NCBI GenBank assembly: GCA_944323805.1
Contig: CALUTW010000009.1
Location: 1 to 64,000, forward strand
DNA: 64,000 bases
Direction: 5' to 3'
DNA from: an uncultured Bacteroidales bacterium
GTDB lineage: Bacteria > Bacteroidota > Bacteroidia > Bacteroidales > UBA932
Part shown: piece by piece, positions 44,524-52,397 of the stretch
How the letters are laid out: every line of letters starts with the position of its first letter
Position numbering within the stretch: the first letter of the stretch is position 1
The notes under the pieces: model-generated
The model's input: the letters and a program-made list of their open reading frames with translations, nothing else
Told to the model about the DNA's origin: nothing
Databases searched by the model: none
Program-made: the position numbers and the translations under genes

Positions 44524-45444
44524 ATGAAAAAGCACGCATACCTCATAATGGCTCATGCCAATCCGGGGCAGCTCCGGAAACTGCTGATGCTGCTGGATGA
44601 CCCGAGAAACGACATATTCGTGCATATCGACAGGAAAGCCGGATTCGACGGAAACGCCCTGGACGGGATATGCAGCCGGGCAAGGCTCGAAGTACTGAAG
44701 GACAGGCTGACAGTCCACTGGTACGGCTCGACAATATTGAAATGCGAACTCGTCCTCCTGAAGGCGGCGACACGGGCCGGACAATATGACTATTACCATC
44801 TGCTCTCCGGGATGGACCTCCCGATAAAGGACCAGGACACAATCCACACATTCTTCGATACCCACGGCGGCAGCGAGTTCATATGCTGCAGCCCTGCACT
44901 GAATCCGGAATTCGAATACCGCGTACGGTATACCCCGTTCCCCGAACTCGAGAGACTGAAGATTTTCCACAAGATAAACAGGTTCTGCAGGAAAGTCCAG
45001 AAGAAACTGGACATCAACTTCCACCCCGGCACAGACTACAGATACGGCTCGAACTGGTTCAGCATCACTGACAGCCTGGCAAGATACACGGTCTCGAAAG
45101 AGGATGAGATACTGCATATCTTCGGGCACACGATACTCTGCGACGAAATCTTCCTGCAGACAATTGTCGCCGGCTCGCAGTTCATGGACAGGATATACAG
45201 GCTGCACGAACCGGACCACATGCAGACAGGGAACATGCGCATGATAGACTGGTCTCATGAGAAAGACGCCAAGCACCCGTGGACATTCCGGACGGCGGAC
45301 ATGGACAGGCTTATGGCCTCCCGGATGCTGTGGGCGCGGAAATTCGATGAACGTGTCGACAATAAGATAATCGACATGGTCTGCCATCGGCTTAAACCGG
45401 ACCGTTTCCCGGAAGTGACAACCCAGGACAAGAACACAAAATAA
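44524..45444 (+). CDS. GT14-type (core-2/I-branching) N-acetylglucosaminyltransferase homologue, copy 1
   Basis: 306-residue member of the Branch (GT14) family: MKKHAYLIMAHANPGQLRKLL, DIFVHIDRKAGFD, YDYYHLLSGMDLPIKDQDTI, YGSNWFSITDSLARY, DEIFLQTIVAGSQF and DAKHPWTFRTADMDRL. Animal GT14 enzymes add beta-1,6-GlcNAc; bacterial ones act in surface-glycan assembly with mostly unknown linkages. Starts at 44521 and 44524 are equally open; 44524 aligns with the paralogues. Two AGGAG runs precede it. It shares a 91-bp block of perfect identity with copy 2 (44558-44648). Confidence 0.88.
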   Translation: MKKHAYLIMAHANPGQLRKLLMLLDDPRNDIFVHIDRKAGFDGNALDGICSRARLEVLKDRLTVHWYGSTILKCELVLLKAATRAGQYDYYHLLSGMDLPIKDQDTIHTFFDTHGGSEFICCSPALNPEFEYRVRYTPFPELERLKIFHKINRFCRKVQKKLDINFHPGTDYRYGSNWFSITDSLARYTVSKEDEILHIFGHTILCDEIFLQTIVAGSQFMDRIYRLHEPDHMQTGNMRMIDWSHEKDAKHPWTFRTADMDRLMASRMLWARKFDERVDNKIIDMVCHRLKPDRFPEVTTQDKNTK

Positions 45445-45455
45445 ATACATTGCAT

Positions 45456-46388
45456 ATGAAACGTCATGCTTATCTGATACTCGCACATACCAATCCGGGG
45501 CAGCTCCGGAAACTGCTGATGCTGCTGGATGACCCGAGAAACGACATATTCGTGCATATCGACAGGAAAGCCGGATTCGATGGAAGAGCCCTGGAAGGGG
45601 CATGCAGCAGTTCAAGGGTTGAAGTCCTGAACAACCGCATAAGTGTCAGATGGGGCGGCGTAAGCATCATGAAATGCGAACTGGCTCTCCTCAGGGAAGC
45701 CACCAGGGCCGGACAATACGACTATTACCACCTGCTCTCCGGGATGGACCTCCCGATAAAGGACCAGGACACGATACACCGCTTCTTCGATGCCAACAGA
45801 GGAAAGGAATTCATCGACTTCTGGGAGATGCGTCCGGACATACTGGACAGGGCGCAATGGTACACCCCGTTTCCTGAGATGGAGCGCAATTTCCTTTTCC
45901 ATGCAATCAACAAGGGCTGCAGGAACATCCAGAAGGCCTTGGGCCGCAGAATCAATACCGATATCGGGATAGAATACGGCTCGCAGTGGTTCAGCATTAC
46001 CGACGGTATGGCAAGATACGTGACATACAGGGAAAGCGAGCTCGAGGAGATTTTCGGACATACTATCATCTGTGATGAATTCTTCATGTCGACTGCCGTA
46101 TGGGGCTCCCCTTTCAGGCAGAACATCTGGGAACCTTCGCATGACAGGGCCGTCTGCGGGAACATGCGTCTCATCGACTGGTCCAGAGGAGGGAATATCA
46201 GACACCCGTGGACATTCCGCATTGACGACATGGACATGCTCATGTCATCCCCGATGCTGTGGGCCAGGAAATTCGATGAACGGGCCGACAATGACATAAT
46301 AGACACCATCTGCCACCGGCTGAAACCGGAAATCTTCCATGACACAGGGAAGGCAGGAACCGGGAACAGGTCACGAAACATACAGTGA
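45456..46388 (+). CDS. GT14-type glycosyltransferase homologue, copy 2
   Basis: 310 residues, the same family and layout as copy 1: MKRHAYLILAHTNPGQLRK, DIFVHIDRKAGFD, YYHLLSGMDLPIKDQDTIHRFF, YGSQWFSITDGMARYVTY and DEFFMSTAVWGSPF. The region after the catalytic SGMDLPIKDQD block is where the three copies differ most (here FIDFWEMRPDILDRAQWYTPF), probably setting acceptor specificity (inference). It shares 91 bp exactly with copy 1 (45490-45580) and 74 bp exactly with copy 3 (45726-45799). It starts 11 bp after copy 1. Confidence 0.88.
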   Translation: MKRHAYLILAHTNPGQLRKLLMLLDDPRNDIFVHIDRKAGFDGRALEGACSSSRVEVLNNRISVRWGGVSIMKCELALLREATRAGQYDYYHLLSGMDLPIKDQDTIHRFFDANRGKEFIDFWEMRPDILDRAQWYTPFPEMERNFLFHAINKGCRNIQKALGRRINTDIGIEYGSQWFSITDGMARYVTYRESELEEIFGHTIICDEFFMSTAVWGSPFRQNIWEPSHDRAVCGNMRLIDWSRGGNIRHPWTFRIDDMDMLMSSPMLWARKFDERADNDIIDTICHRLKPEIFHDTGKAGTGNRSRNIQ

Positions 46389-46390
46389 AT

Positions 46391-47281
46391 ATGAAACGCC
46401 ACGCATATCTCATACTCGCGCACTGCCGTTTCGGGCAGCTCCGCAAGCTCGTCATGCTGCTCGATGATCCGAGAAACGATATTTTCATCCACGTGGACAG
46501 GAAGGCGGCATTCGACCCGGCAGGATGGGACAGCCTGTGCAGACATTCCAGACTCACATTCATCAAGGACAGGATAAAGGTCAGCTGGGGAGGGGTCAGC
46601 ATAATGCGCAGCGAACTGGCTCTGCTCAGGGAAGCTACACAGGCCGGGAGGTATGACTACTACCACCTGCTCTCCGGGATGGACCTCCCGATAAAGGACC
46701 AGGACACGATACACCGCTTCTTCGATGCCAACAGCGGGAAGGAATTCCTCAACTTCTGGAAATTCAAGAGCACAACCGCTTCAAGGTTCAATTACTACAC
46801 ACTTTTCCCGGAAGGGGCGGGACATTTTGCCACCAACCTCATGAACAACATATTCAAGGGGCTTCAGATGGCCGTCGGATACAGGATAAACAGGGATGTG
46901 GACTTCAGGTTCGCATCCCAGTGGTTCAGCATTACCGACAATCTTGCCAGGTACGTCCTTACCCGCGAAGACTGGCTGGAAAAGATATTCAGGCATACGA
47001 ACACATGCGATGAAATCTTCCTTGCCACCCTTGTATGGAACTCCCCGTTCAGAGACAGCCTTTACATAAAGGACGAGACGGAAGCCCACATCGTCAACGA
47101 AAGCAACATGAGATTTATCGACTGGACCAGAGGGGAAAGCATCCGCCACCCGTGGACATTCCGTGCCGGGGACTGGGACCTGCTTATGAGCGTCCCTCAT
47201 TTCTGGGCAAGGAAATTCGATGAGAACATCGACAATGAGATAATCGAAAGGATATTCGCGGCATTGAGACCACGGGACTGA
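46391..47281 (+). CDS. GT14-type glycosyltransferase homologue, copy 3
   Basis: 296 residues: MKRHAYLILAHCRFGQLRKLV, DIFIHVDRKAAFD, YYHLLSGMDLPIKDQDTIHRFF, FASQWFSITDNLARYVLT, DEIFLATLVWNSPF and IRHPWTFRAGDWDLL. It starts 2 bp after the stop of copy 2, so the trio is one operon. The 5' part is more diverged from copies 1 and 2, while the SGMDLPIKDQD segment is identical at the DNA level to copy 2 over 74 bp (46661-46734). Confidence 0.88.
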   Translation: MKRHAYLILAHCRFGQLRKLVMLLDDPRNDIFIHVDRKAAFDPAGWDSLCRHSRLTFIKDRIKVSWGGVSIMRSELALLREATQAGRYDYYHLLSGMDLPIKDQDTIHRFFDANSGKEFLNFWKFKSTTASRFNYYTLFPEGAGHFATNLMNNIFKGLQMAVGYRINRDVDFRFASQWFSITDNLARYVLTREDWLEKIFRHTNTCDEIFLATLVWNSPFRDSLYIKDETEAHIVNESNMRFIDWTRGESIRHPWTFRAGDWDLLMSVPHFWARKFDENIDNEIIERIFAALRPRD

Positions 47282-47283
47282 GG

Positions 47284-48129
47284 TCACTGCAGACGGAACT
47301 TCAACCCGAGGACACGCAATATCTTCTCCCGCTCGCTTCCTTCTCTCCTGATAGAGAAGATATTCCTGAATATCATGGCTACAAGCCCGTCTATAAGGAA
47401 AAACGCAGAGACGAGGGCATCCGTGGAGAGTCCTGCCGCACGATAGCCGCATGCATTGGCAGCCATTGAAAGAATCCTTTCATACACGTGCGCCATCGTC
47501 CCGCCAGAATGCGACTCGGGATTGACAGGGAACATGCTGCGCTCGATATTGTCCTTCTGGAGAAAACGGAATATGCAGGCGCGTGCCATGAACATGGTCC
47601 CGACACAGAAATGCATGTCCGTCACTTTCATCCCCAGACGCTTAAGCTCCCGTGGCACAAGATTACGGTCAAGCCTGCTCCATGGAAGCGGCTCCAGGAG
47701 AAATGCATCGCTGCATGCAAGACCGAGCTTCGGGTCCGAGGAGAATCTCCCCAGCACCGACATGAAACGCTTCCTGTCCCTGAGGATTGCATCTACTAAG
47801 GCATCACGCCACCGGTATCCCTTGAACGGGATATTGTGTATCCGGATGACTGTCCTGCTCTTCGTATGGAGCTTCAGCACGAGGTCATAGTCCTGGAGCC
47901 TGACATGCTTTACCAGCTCGATGAACGGCCATACATCATAGCCTACATTGTCGACCTCAAAACACCTCACATCCGGCTTCACTGCCCTCAGCATACTGAT
48001 TGTCACAGGGTTCAGCTTTGACATAGTTGCATACAGGTCCCATTCGCACCCGGAGATATTCATCAGTTTGCCGACAAAATACTCCGTCTGCTCATGGTAA
48101 TAGATATGAAGGTGAACAAGAAGTCTCAT
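47284..48129 (-). CDS. Rhamnan synthesis protein F (RgpF)-like glycosyltransferase
   Basis: 281 residues resembling the RgpF family of polysaccharide glycosyltransferases: LLVHLHIYYHEQTEYFVGKL, VRCFEVDNVGYDVWPFIELV, YDLVLKLHTKSR, RWRDALVDAILRDRKRF and FCVGTMFMARACIFRFL. RgpF adds rhamnose in streptococcal rhamnan synthesis; here only the fold is implied. It converges with the GT14 trio (stops 2 bp apart) and follows the capsule-type transferase by 43 bp on its own strand. Confidence 0.85.
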   Translation of the reverse strand: MRLLVHLHIYYHEQTEYFVGKLMNISGCEWDLYATMSKLNPVTISMLRAVKPDVRCFEVDNVGYDVWPFIELVKHVRLQDYDLVLKLHTKSRTVIRIHNIPFKGYRWRDALVDAILRDRKRFMSVLGRFSSDPKLGLACSDAFLLEPLPWSRLDRNLVPRELKRLGMKVTDMHFCVGTMFMARACIFRFLQKDNIERSMFPVNPESHSGGTMAHVYERILSMAANACGYRAAGLSTDALVSAFFLIDGLVAMIFRNIFSIRREGSEREKILRVLGLKFRLQ

Positions 48130-48172
48130 TTCAGGAAAAATTGATGTCCATGCATATCCCGGTAATATCTGG

Positions 48173-49078
48173 TCAATACATTTTGATCATGACATCGGCA
48201 AAACTGCCAGGAATCGGATGTCCCGCCGAAGTCGACCTGTATTCTGTCTTCTGGAAAAGAGCAGAAGACGCAAGCCTGTCAAAATCAGTTTCATTATATG
48301 GCAGGTCTTTATAGGAAAGCCACAAGGCATGTGTCCGTGCCTGATCAATATGGGGCATCCTGTCGAAATATTGTTTCGCGACAGTGTTATACTCTACAAT
48401 CTGCTTGAAAATCAGCTGATGAATAAAATAGTCGATGGCACTGTCCTCGCGTCTCCAATATTCATGGATCGCTGCCCTCCAGACTTTCAAAATATAATTG
48501 TGCCGCCTGGCTCTGAAAAAGCAGTTTTGTATGAAAGCGTATGACCCTGTAATGTCATTTCCAGCAAGATATATGAAAAAATCTTCTCCCAGAAGCCATT
48601 CGGGAAATGGCCGTGTGACAAAATCAGTAGCATCAGCCCAGATACCGCCATATCTGTAAAGAAGTTCTACCCTGCATATATCGGCAAAATGCGCAGGCTT
48701 GATTTTACCGGATTTCCATTTTGAGACAATATGGTCGGGAAGTTCTATCCAGTCCCATATTGTCGTGCCATCAAGTACGACCAGCCGCTGCGTGCAATTG
48801 GCCCTTATACTCCTGTAACAGGCCCTGACAATATCCGGGGCATTATCTTCCCCCTGCAGCCAGATACTGAATATCCTCTCTTCGGATTCATCCGACAACG
48901 GAGGATCCTCTTCAACAGAACATATAACCGGCTTCAATGTTCCAAGATACTTTCCGATTACATCCACCTTTACCTGTCCCCTCTTCCTGCGCCTGTCCTT
49001 CCGGCTCTGAAAAAGAGAATTGAATATGTGGCCTTTGAACAATATTATCAGCTCGGCCGTCAGTCTGGATCGGTTCAT
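48173..49078 (-). CDS. Capsular polysaccharide synthesis-type glycosyltransferase
   Basis: 301 residues of the caps_synth/sugar-binding DxD type: RIFSIWLQGEDNAPDIVRACYRSI at the N-terminal side, then PAHFADICRVELLYRYGGIWADATDFV, the usual YGGxYxDxD with an alternative WADATD spacing. The segment is AT-richer than the GT14 genes, with TTT/AAA-type codons, suggesting a different origin. A minus-strand -7 element TAGATTTG is at 49117-49124. It heads the two-gene unit with the RgpF-like gene. Confidence 0.82.
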   Translation of the reverse strand: MNRSRLTAELIILFKGHIFNSLFQSRKDRRRKRGQVKVDVIGKYLGTLKPVICSVEEDPPLSDESEERIFSIWLQGEDNAPDIVRACYRSIRANCTQRLVVLDGTTIWDWIELPDHIVSKWKSGKIKPAHFADICRVELLYRYGGIWADATDFVTRPFPEWLLGEDFFIYLAGNDITGSYAFIQNCFFRARRHNYILKVWRAAIHEYWRREDSAIDYFIHQLIFKQIVEYNTVAKQYFDRMPHIDQARTHALWLSYKDLPYNETDFDRLASSALFQKTEYRSTSAGHPIPGSFADVMIKMY

Positions 49079-49154
49079 TTCTTTCGTTTCGCTCTATAGT
49101 TACGATTTCGGCAATGCAAATCTAATATTTTTACTCCACTATTGAAAAATAAAC

Positions 49155-49162
49155 TATCTTTG
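49155..49162 (+). promoter_or_regulatory. -7 element TATCTTTG for the LpxL-like gene
   Basis: TATCTTTG fits TAnnTTTG and lies 19 bp before the ATG at 49182. The -33 region (TTTTTAC near 49131) is only a partial match. Confidence 0.45.
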
Positions 49163-49181
49163 AAAGATATTTCATGCACTG

Positions 49182-50087
49182 ATGGACTGGACGGGTTTTA
49201 AAGCTAAAATATACAGGTCGATCATATCCGTTTTCGGGAAACTTCCTTTGTCTTTCCTGTACAAAGTAGGGGATTTCGCATCCTGGATAATGAAGGACGT
49301 GATTTCGTACCGCAAGGAAATCATTTATGTCAATCTTTCCAGGGCCTTTCCTCAAAAAAACTATTGGGCCCTGAAAAAAATTGCCGATGACTACTACAGA
49401 CACCTAGGGGAAATAGCTGCTGAAACGGTATGGTTCGGCGGATGCAACGGCAACGGGGACAAGCTGCACAGGCAGAAAATCTACGACTACGTCAATCCCG
49501 AGGTTCTGGTAGACGCCAACAGGAATACCGGAGTATTCTGCATGACTTCGCATTGCGGCAACTGGGAGCTTCTCGGAGGCATATACGAATATTCCTATAC
49601 CGTCGACCTTAGCAAATACATCGACAAGAACAACTTTTTCGTAGCATACAGGGCCCTGCACAACAAAGTGTCGGACAGGGTATTCTATGAGAACCGCAGG
49701 GCACCTCTTCCGGATTACAAAGGCCAGGTGGAGGATGTCAAACTGCTAAGACATGCTGTTGCCCGCAAGGACAGCAAGCCGATATATGTGATGATAGCCG
49801 ACCAGTTCCCCTACAAGGCCTGCCACGAGGTCGGGACATTCCTCAATCAGCCGACAGTCGGGATGCTCGGAGGCTTCGCCCTGGCGGTAAAGCTCGGTTT
49901 CGCGGTGCTATACATGAGGCAGGAGCGCGCAGGCAGGGGACACTACAGGCTTACATACGAGGTCATTACGGAGAATGCCTCGGGACAGGATCCGGAGGAG
50001 CTCATGAGGAAATATTTCTCCATGCTTGAAGCCGATATCAGGAAGGATCCGGCCAACTGGCTGTGGAGCCACAAGAGATGGCACTGA
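49182..50087 (+). CDS. Lipid A acyltransferase, LpxL/HtrB family
   Basis: 301-residue inner-membrane-associated acyltransferase adding a secondary acyl chain to lipid A. Family features: basic N-terminus, SYRKEIIYVNLSRAFPQKNYW, the catalytic HxxxxE in TSHCGNWELL, and a C-terminal DPANWLWSHKRWH. Bacteroides lipid A is usually penta-acylated and built by one such enzyme (established knowledge). It lies upstream of an MsbA-like ABC exporter, the usual partner that flips the finished lipid A core. Confidence 0.92.
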   Translation: MDWTGFKAKIYRSIISVFGKLPLSFLYKVGDFASWIMKDVISYRKEIIYVNLSRAFPQKNYWALKKIADDYYRHLGEIAAETVWFGGCNGNGDKLHRQKIYDYVNPEVLVDANRNTGVFCMTSHCGNWELLGGIYEYSYTVDLSKYIDKNNFFVAYRALHNKVSDRVFYENRRAPLPDYKGQVEDVKLLRHAVARKDSKPIYVMIADQFPYKACHEVGTFLNQPTVGMLGGFALAVKLGFAVLYMRQERAGRGHYRLTYEVITENASGQDPEELMRKYFSMLEADIRKDPANWLWSHKRWH

Positions 50088-50109
50088 ATGGAGTTTCAGC
50101 AAAAACTTC

Positions 50110-50117
50110 TATCTTTG
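50110..50117 (+). promoter_or_regulatory. -7 element TATCTTTG for the MsbA-like gene
   Basis: TATCTTTG lies 28 bp before ATG 50146 and downstream of the frame opening at 50026, which supports the later start. No TTTG partner at 19-21 bp. Confidence 0.45.
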
Positions 50118-50145
50118 CAGACTGTTTTTACTTGCATTTCAGCAG

Positions 50146-51978
50146 ATGAAAGAATTTTGGACAATGATGAAGCGCTTTGTAGCGCCATACAAGAGATATC
50201 TGGTCGGGGCAGTAGTGCTGAACATGCTGTCCGCAATATTCAACATATTCTCCTTCACACTGATTATCCCTATCCTGCAGATACTTTTCAAGATCAACGA
50301 CAAGGTCTATGAATTCATTCCCTGGGATACGGATATGGACATAAAGGAGAAGCTGACGAACAACCTTTATTTCTATGTTACCGGGCTGATAGAACAATAC
50401 GGAGGCTCTGTCACATTGCTTGTGCTCGGACTCTTCCTCGGGCTGATGACCGCACTCAAGACCTCGTGCTATTTCGGGTCCTCGGCAGTGATGGTACCGC
50501 TCAGGACAGGAGTGGTAAGGGACATAAGGGTAACCGTATACAACAAGATGATGAGGCTTCCCCTCGGATTCTTCTCCCAGGAGAGGAAGGGGGACATAAT
50601 CGCCAGGATGAGCGGCGATGTCGGGGAAATCGAGTATTCTATCACAAGCTCTCTCGACATGCTCATCAAGAACCCGATACTGATACTGTTCTACTTCACG
50701 ACACTCGTGGTCACGAGCTGGCAGCTGACCCTCTTTACGCTGCTCGTCGTGCCGGCAATGGCATGGGGCATGAGTGCAATAGGCAAGAAGCTCAAGAGGC
50801 AGTCGCTTGAAGCCCAGGGGAAATGGAGCGACACCATGTCCCAGCTTGAGGAGACACTCGGAGGATTGAGAATCATCAAGGCCTTCATTGCGGAAGACAG
50901 GATGATGGACCGGTTCCGCACGGTAACGAACGAGCTCCGCAACGCCTCAGGGAAGGTAGCCGTAAGACAGGCCCTTGCACACCCGGTAAGCGAATTCCTC
51001 GGCACGATAATGATAATGATTGTGCTCTGGTTCGGCGGCACATTGATACTCAGCGAGAAAGCGCCTATCGACGCCCCGACATTCATTTTCTATATGGTCA
51101 TCCTGTACAGTGTGCTGAATCCTCTCAAGGAATTCGCCAGGGCCGGATACAACATACCTAAGGGGCTTGCCTCGATGGAACGTGTCGACAAGATACTCAA
51201 GGCCGAGAACAACATAAAGGAAAGGCCGGACCCGCTGCCGCTCGGGACTTTTGAGGACAGGATCGAATTCCAGGACGTATCCTTCAGATATGAGGACGGC
51301 AAGGAGGTACTCAGGCACATCAGCCTTACTGTACCGAAAGGCAAGACAATCGCCCTCGTGGGCCAGTCCGGATCGGGCAAATCCACACTTGTGGACCTGA
51401 TCCCGAGATATCACGATGTGACATCCGGCAGGATACTCATAGACGGGAAGGACATCAGGGACGTCAGGGTCAAGGACCTGCGAAGCCTCATAGGCAACGT
51501 CAACCAGGAGGCGATACTGTTCAATGACACCATCTTCAACAACATAGCCTTCGGTGTGGAGGGAGCCACCATGGAGCAGGTAATAGCTGCCGCAAAGATA
51601 GCCAATGCCCACGAATTCATCATGGAGAAGGAGGACGGCTACAATACGAACATCGGGGACAGGGGGAACAAGCTTTCCGGAGGCCAGAGACAGCGAATCA
51701 GCATCGCGAGGGCCATTCTCAAGAATCCTCCGATACTCATCCTCGACGAGGCGACATCGGCCCTCGATACCGAATCCGAAAGGATAGTGCAGGAGGCCCT
51801 CGACAGGCTCATGGCATCGCGCACTACAATAGCAATCGCCCACAGGCTGTCGACAATCAAGAATGCCGACGAGATATGCGTGCTCCACGACGGGGAGATT
51901 GTGGAACGCGGCAGACACGAGGAGCTCATCGCCCTCAACGGATATTACAAGAGACTGAATGACATGCAGGCGCTGTAG
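50146..51978 (+). CDS. ABC exporter, MsbA-like
   Basis: 610-residue half-transporter with a fused membrane domain (about 1-330, six helices expected, starting YLVGAVVLNMLSAIFNIFSF) and ATPase domain: Walker A LVGQSGSGKSTLVDL, signature LSGGQRQRISIARAI, Walker B ILILDEATSALD, and the switch AHRLSTIKNADEI. MsbA-type proteins flip lipid A-core. The position right after the lipid A acyltransferase supports that role, although Bacteroidota have several paralogues. Start 50146 is chosen over 50026 because the earlier codons overlap the acyltransferase gene. Confidence 0.9.
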   Translation: MKEFWTMMKRFVAPYKRYLVGAVVLNMLSAIFNIFSFTLIIPILQILFKINDKVYEFIPWDTDMDIKEKLTNNLYFYVTGLIEQYGGSVTLLVLGLFLGLMTALKTSCYFGSSAVMVPLRTGVVRDIRVTVYNKMMRLPLGFFSQERKGDIIARMSGDVGEIEYSITSSLDMLIKNPILILFYFTTLVVTSWQLTLFTLLVVPAMAWGMSAIGKKLKRQSLEAQGKWSDTMSQLEETLGGLRIIKAFIAEDRMMDRFRTVTNELRNASGKVAVRQALAHPVSEFLGTIMIMIVLWFGGTLILSEKAPIDAPTFIFYMVILYSVLNPLKEFARAGYNIPKGLASMERVDKILKAENNIKERPDPLPLGTFEDRIEFQDVSFRYEDGKEVLRHISLTVPKGKTIALVGQSGSGKSTLVDLIPRYHDVTSGRILIDGKDIRDVRVKDLRSLIGNVNQEAILFNDTIFNNIAFGVEGATMEQVIAAAKIANAHEFIMEKEDGYNTNIGDRGNKLSGGQRQRISIARAILKNPPILILDEATSALDTESERIVQEALDRLMASRTTIAIAHRLSTIKNADEICVLHDGEIVERGRHEELIALNGYYKRLNDMQAL

Positions 51979-51983
51979 CGTCT

Positions 51984-52391
51984 ATGAATGAGATGGACAA
52001 GAGACTTAAATATTTTTCACGGATCCTGCTCGGGCTGTACATAATAGCCGTATGCCTGCTGTGCTTCATGCGTTTCAACACGGGAATAGACATGAGCAGC
52101 ACATGGTTCGGGATCCCGAAGGACAAGGTCGTGCACGGACTCATGTTCTTTCCTTTTCCGATTCTCATGAGCATGGCTTTTTTCCGCGCCAACGGCAGGC
52201 CGCTCAGAAGAATCGTATTCCTTACGGTATGCATCATCATCGGAGCCATTGCCGGCGGGGCGATAGAGCTCATCCAGCAGGAGACAGGATACCGGAGCGG
52301 GGACGTACTGGATTTCAGGGCCGACTGCATAGGACTGATGACCGGTGCAGTGCTGATGCTGGCATATGCGGCAATCCTTAAAAAGTGGTAG
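51984..52391 (+). CDS. VanZ-family membrane protein
   Basis: 135-residue protein with about four membrane segments and VanZ-like features: FNTGIDMSSTWFGIPKDKVVHGLMFFPFPILMS, then GGAIELIQQETGYRSGDVLDFRADCIG. VanZ itself gives low teicoplanin resistance; most chromosomal members have no assigned role. It lies 5 bp after the ABC exporter and 6 bp before the amidase, so it is part of the envelope operon. Confidence 0.88.
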   Translation: MNEMDKRLKYFSRILLGLYIIAVCLLCFMRFNTGIDMSSTWFGIPKDKVVHGLMFFPFPILMSMAFFRANGRPLRRIVFLTVCIIIGAIAGGAIELIQQETGYRSGDVLDFRADCIGLMTGAVLMLAYAAILKKW

Positions 52392-52397
52392 GGCGGA

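Noticed and set aside
44449..45615. Minus-strand ORFs of 388 and 329 codons across the GT14 genes
   Set aside because: They are mirror readings of the repeated GT14 sequence, which also explains why they look alike.
43411..49078. A complete capsule or polysaccharide-utilisation locus
   Set aside because: There is no SusC/SusD pair, no glycoside hydrolase, no Wzx/Wzy and no nucleotide-sugar enzymes; only transferases are present.
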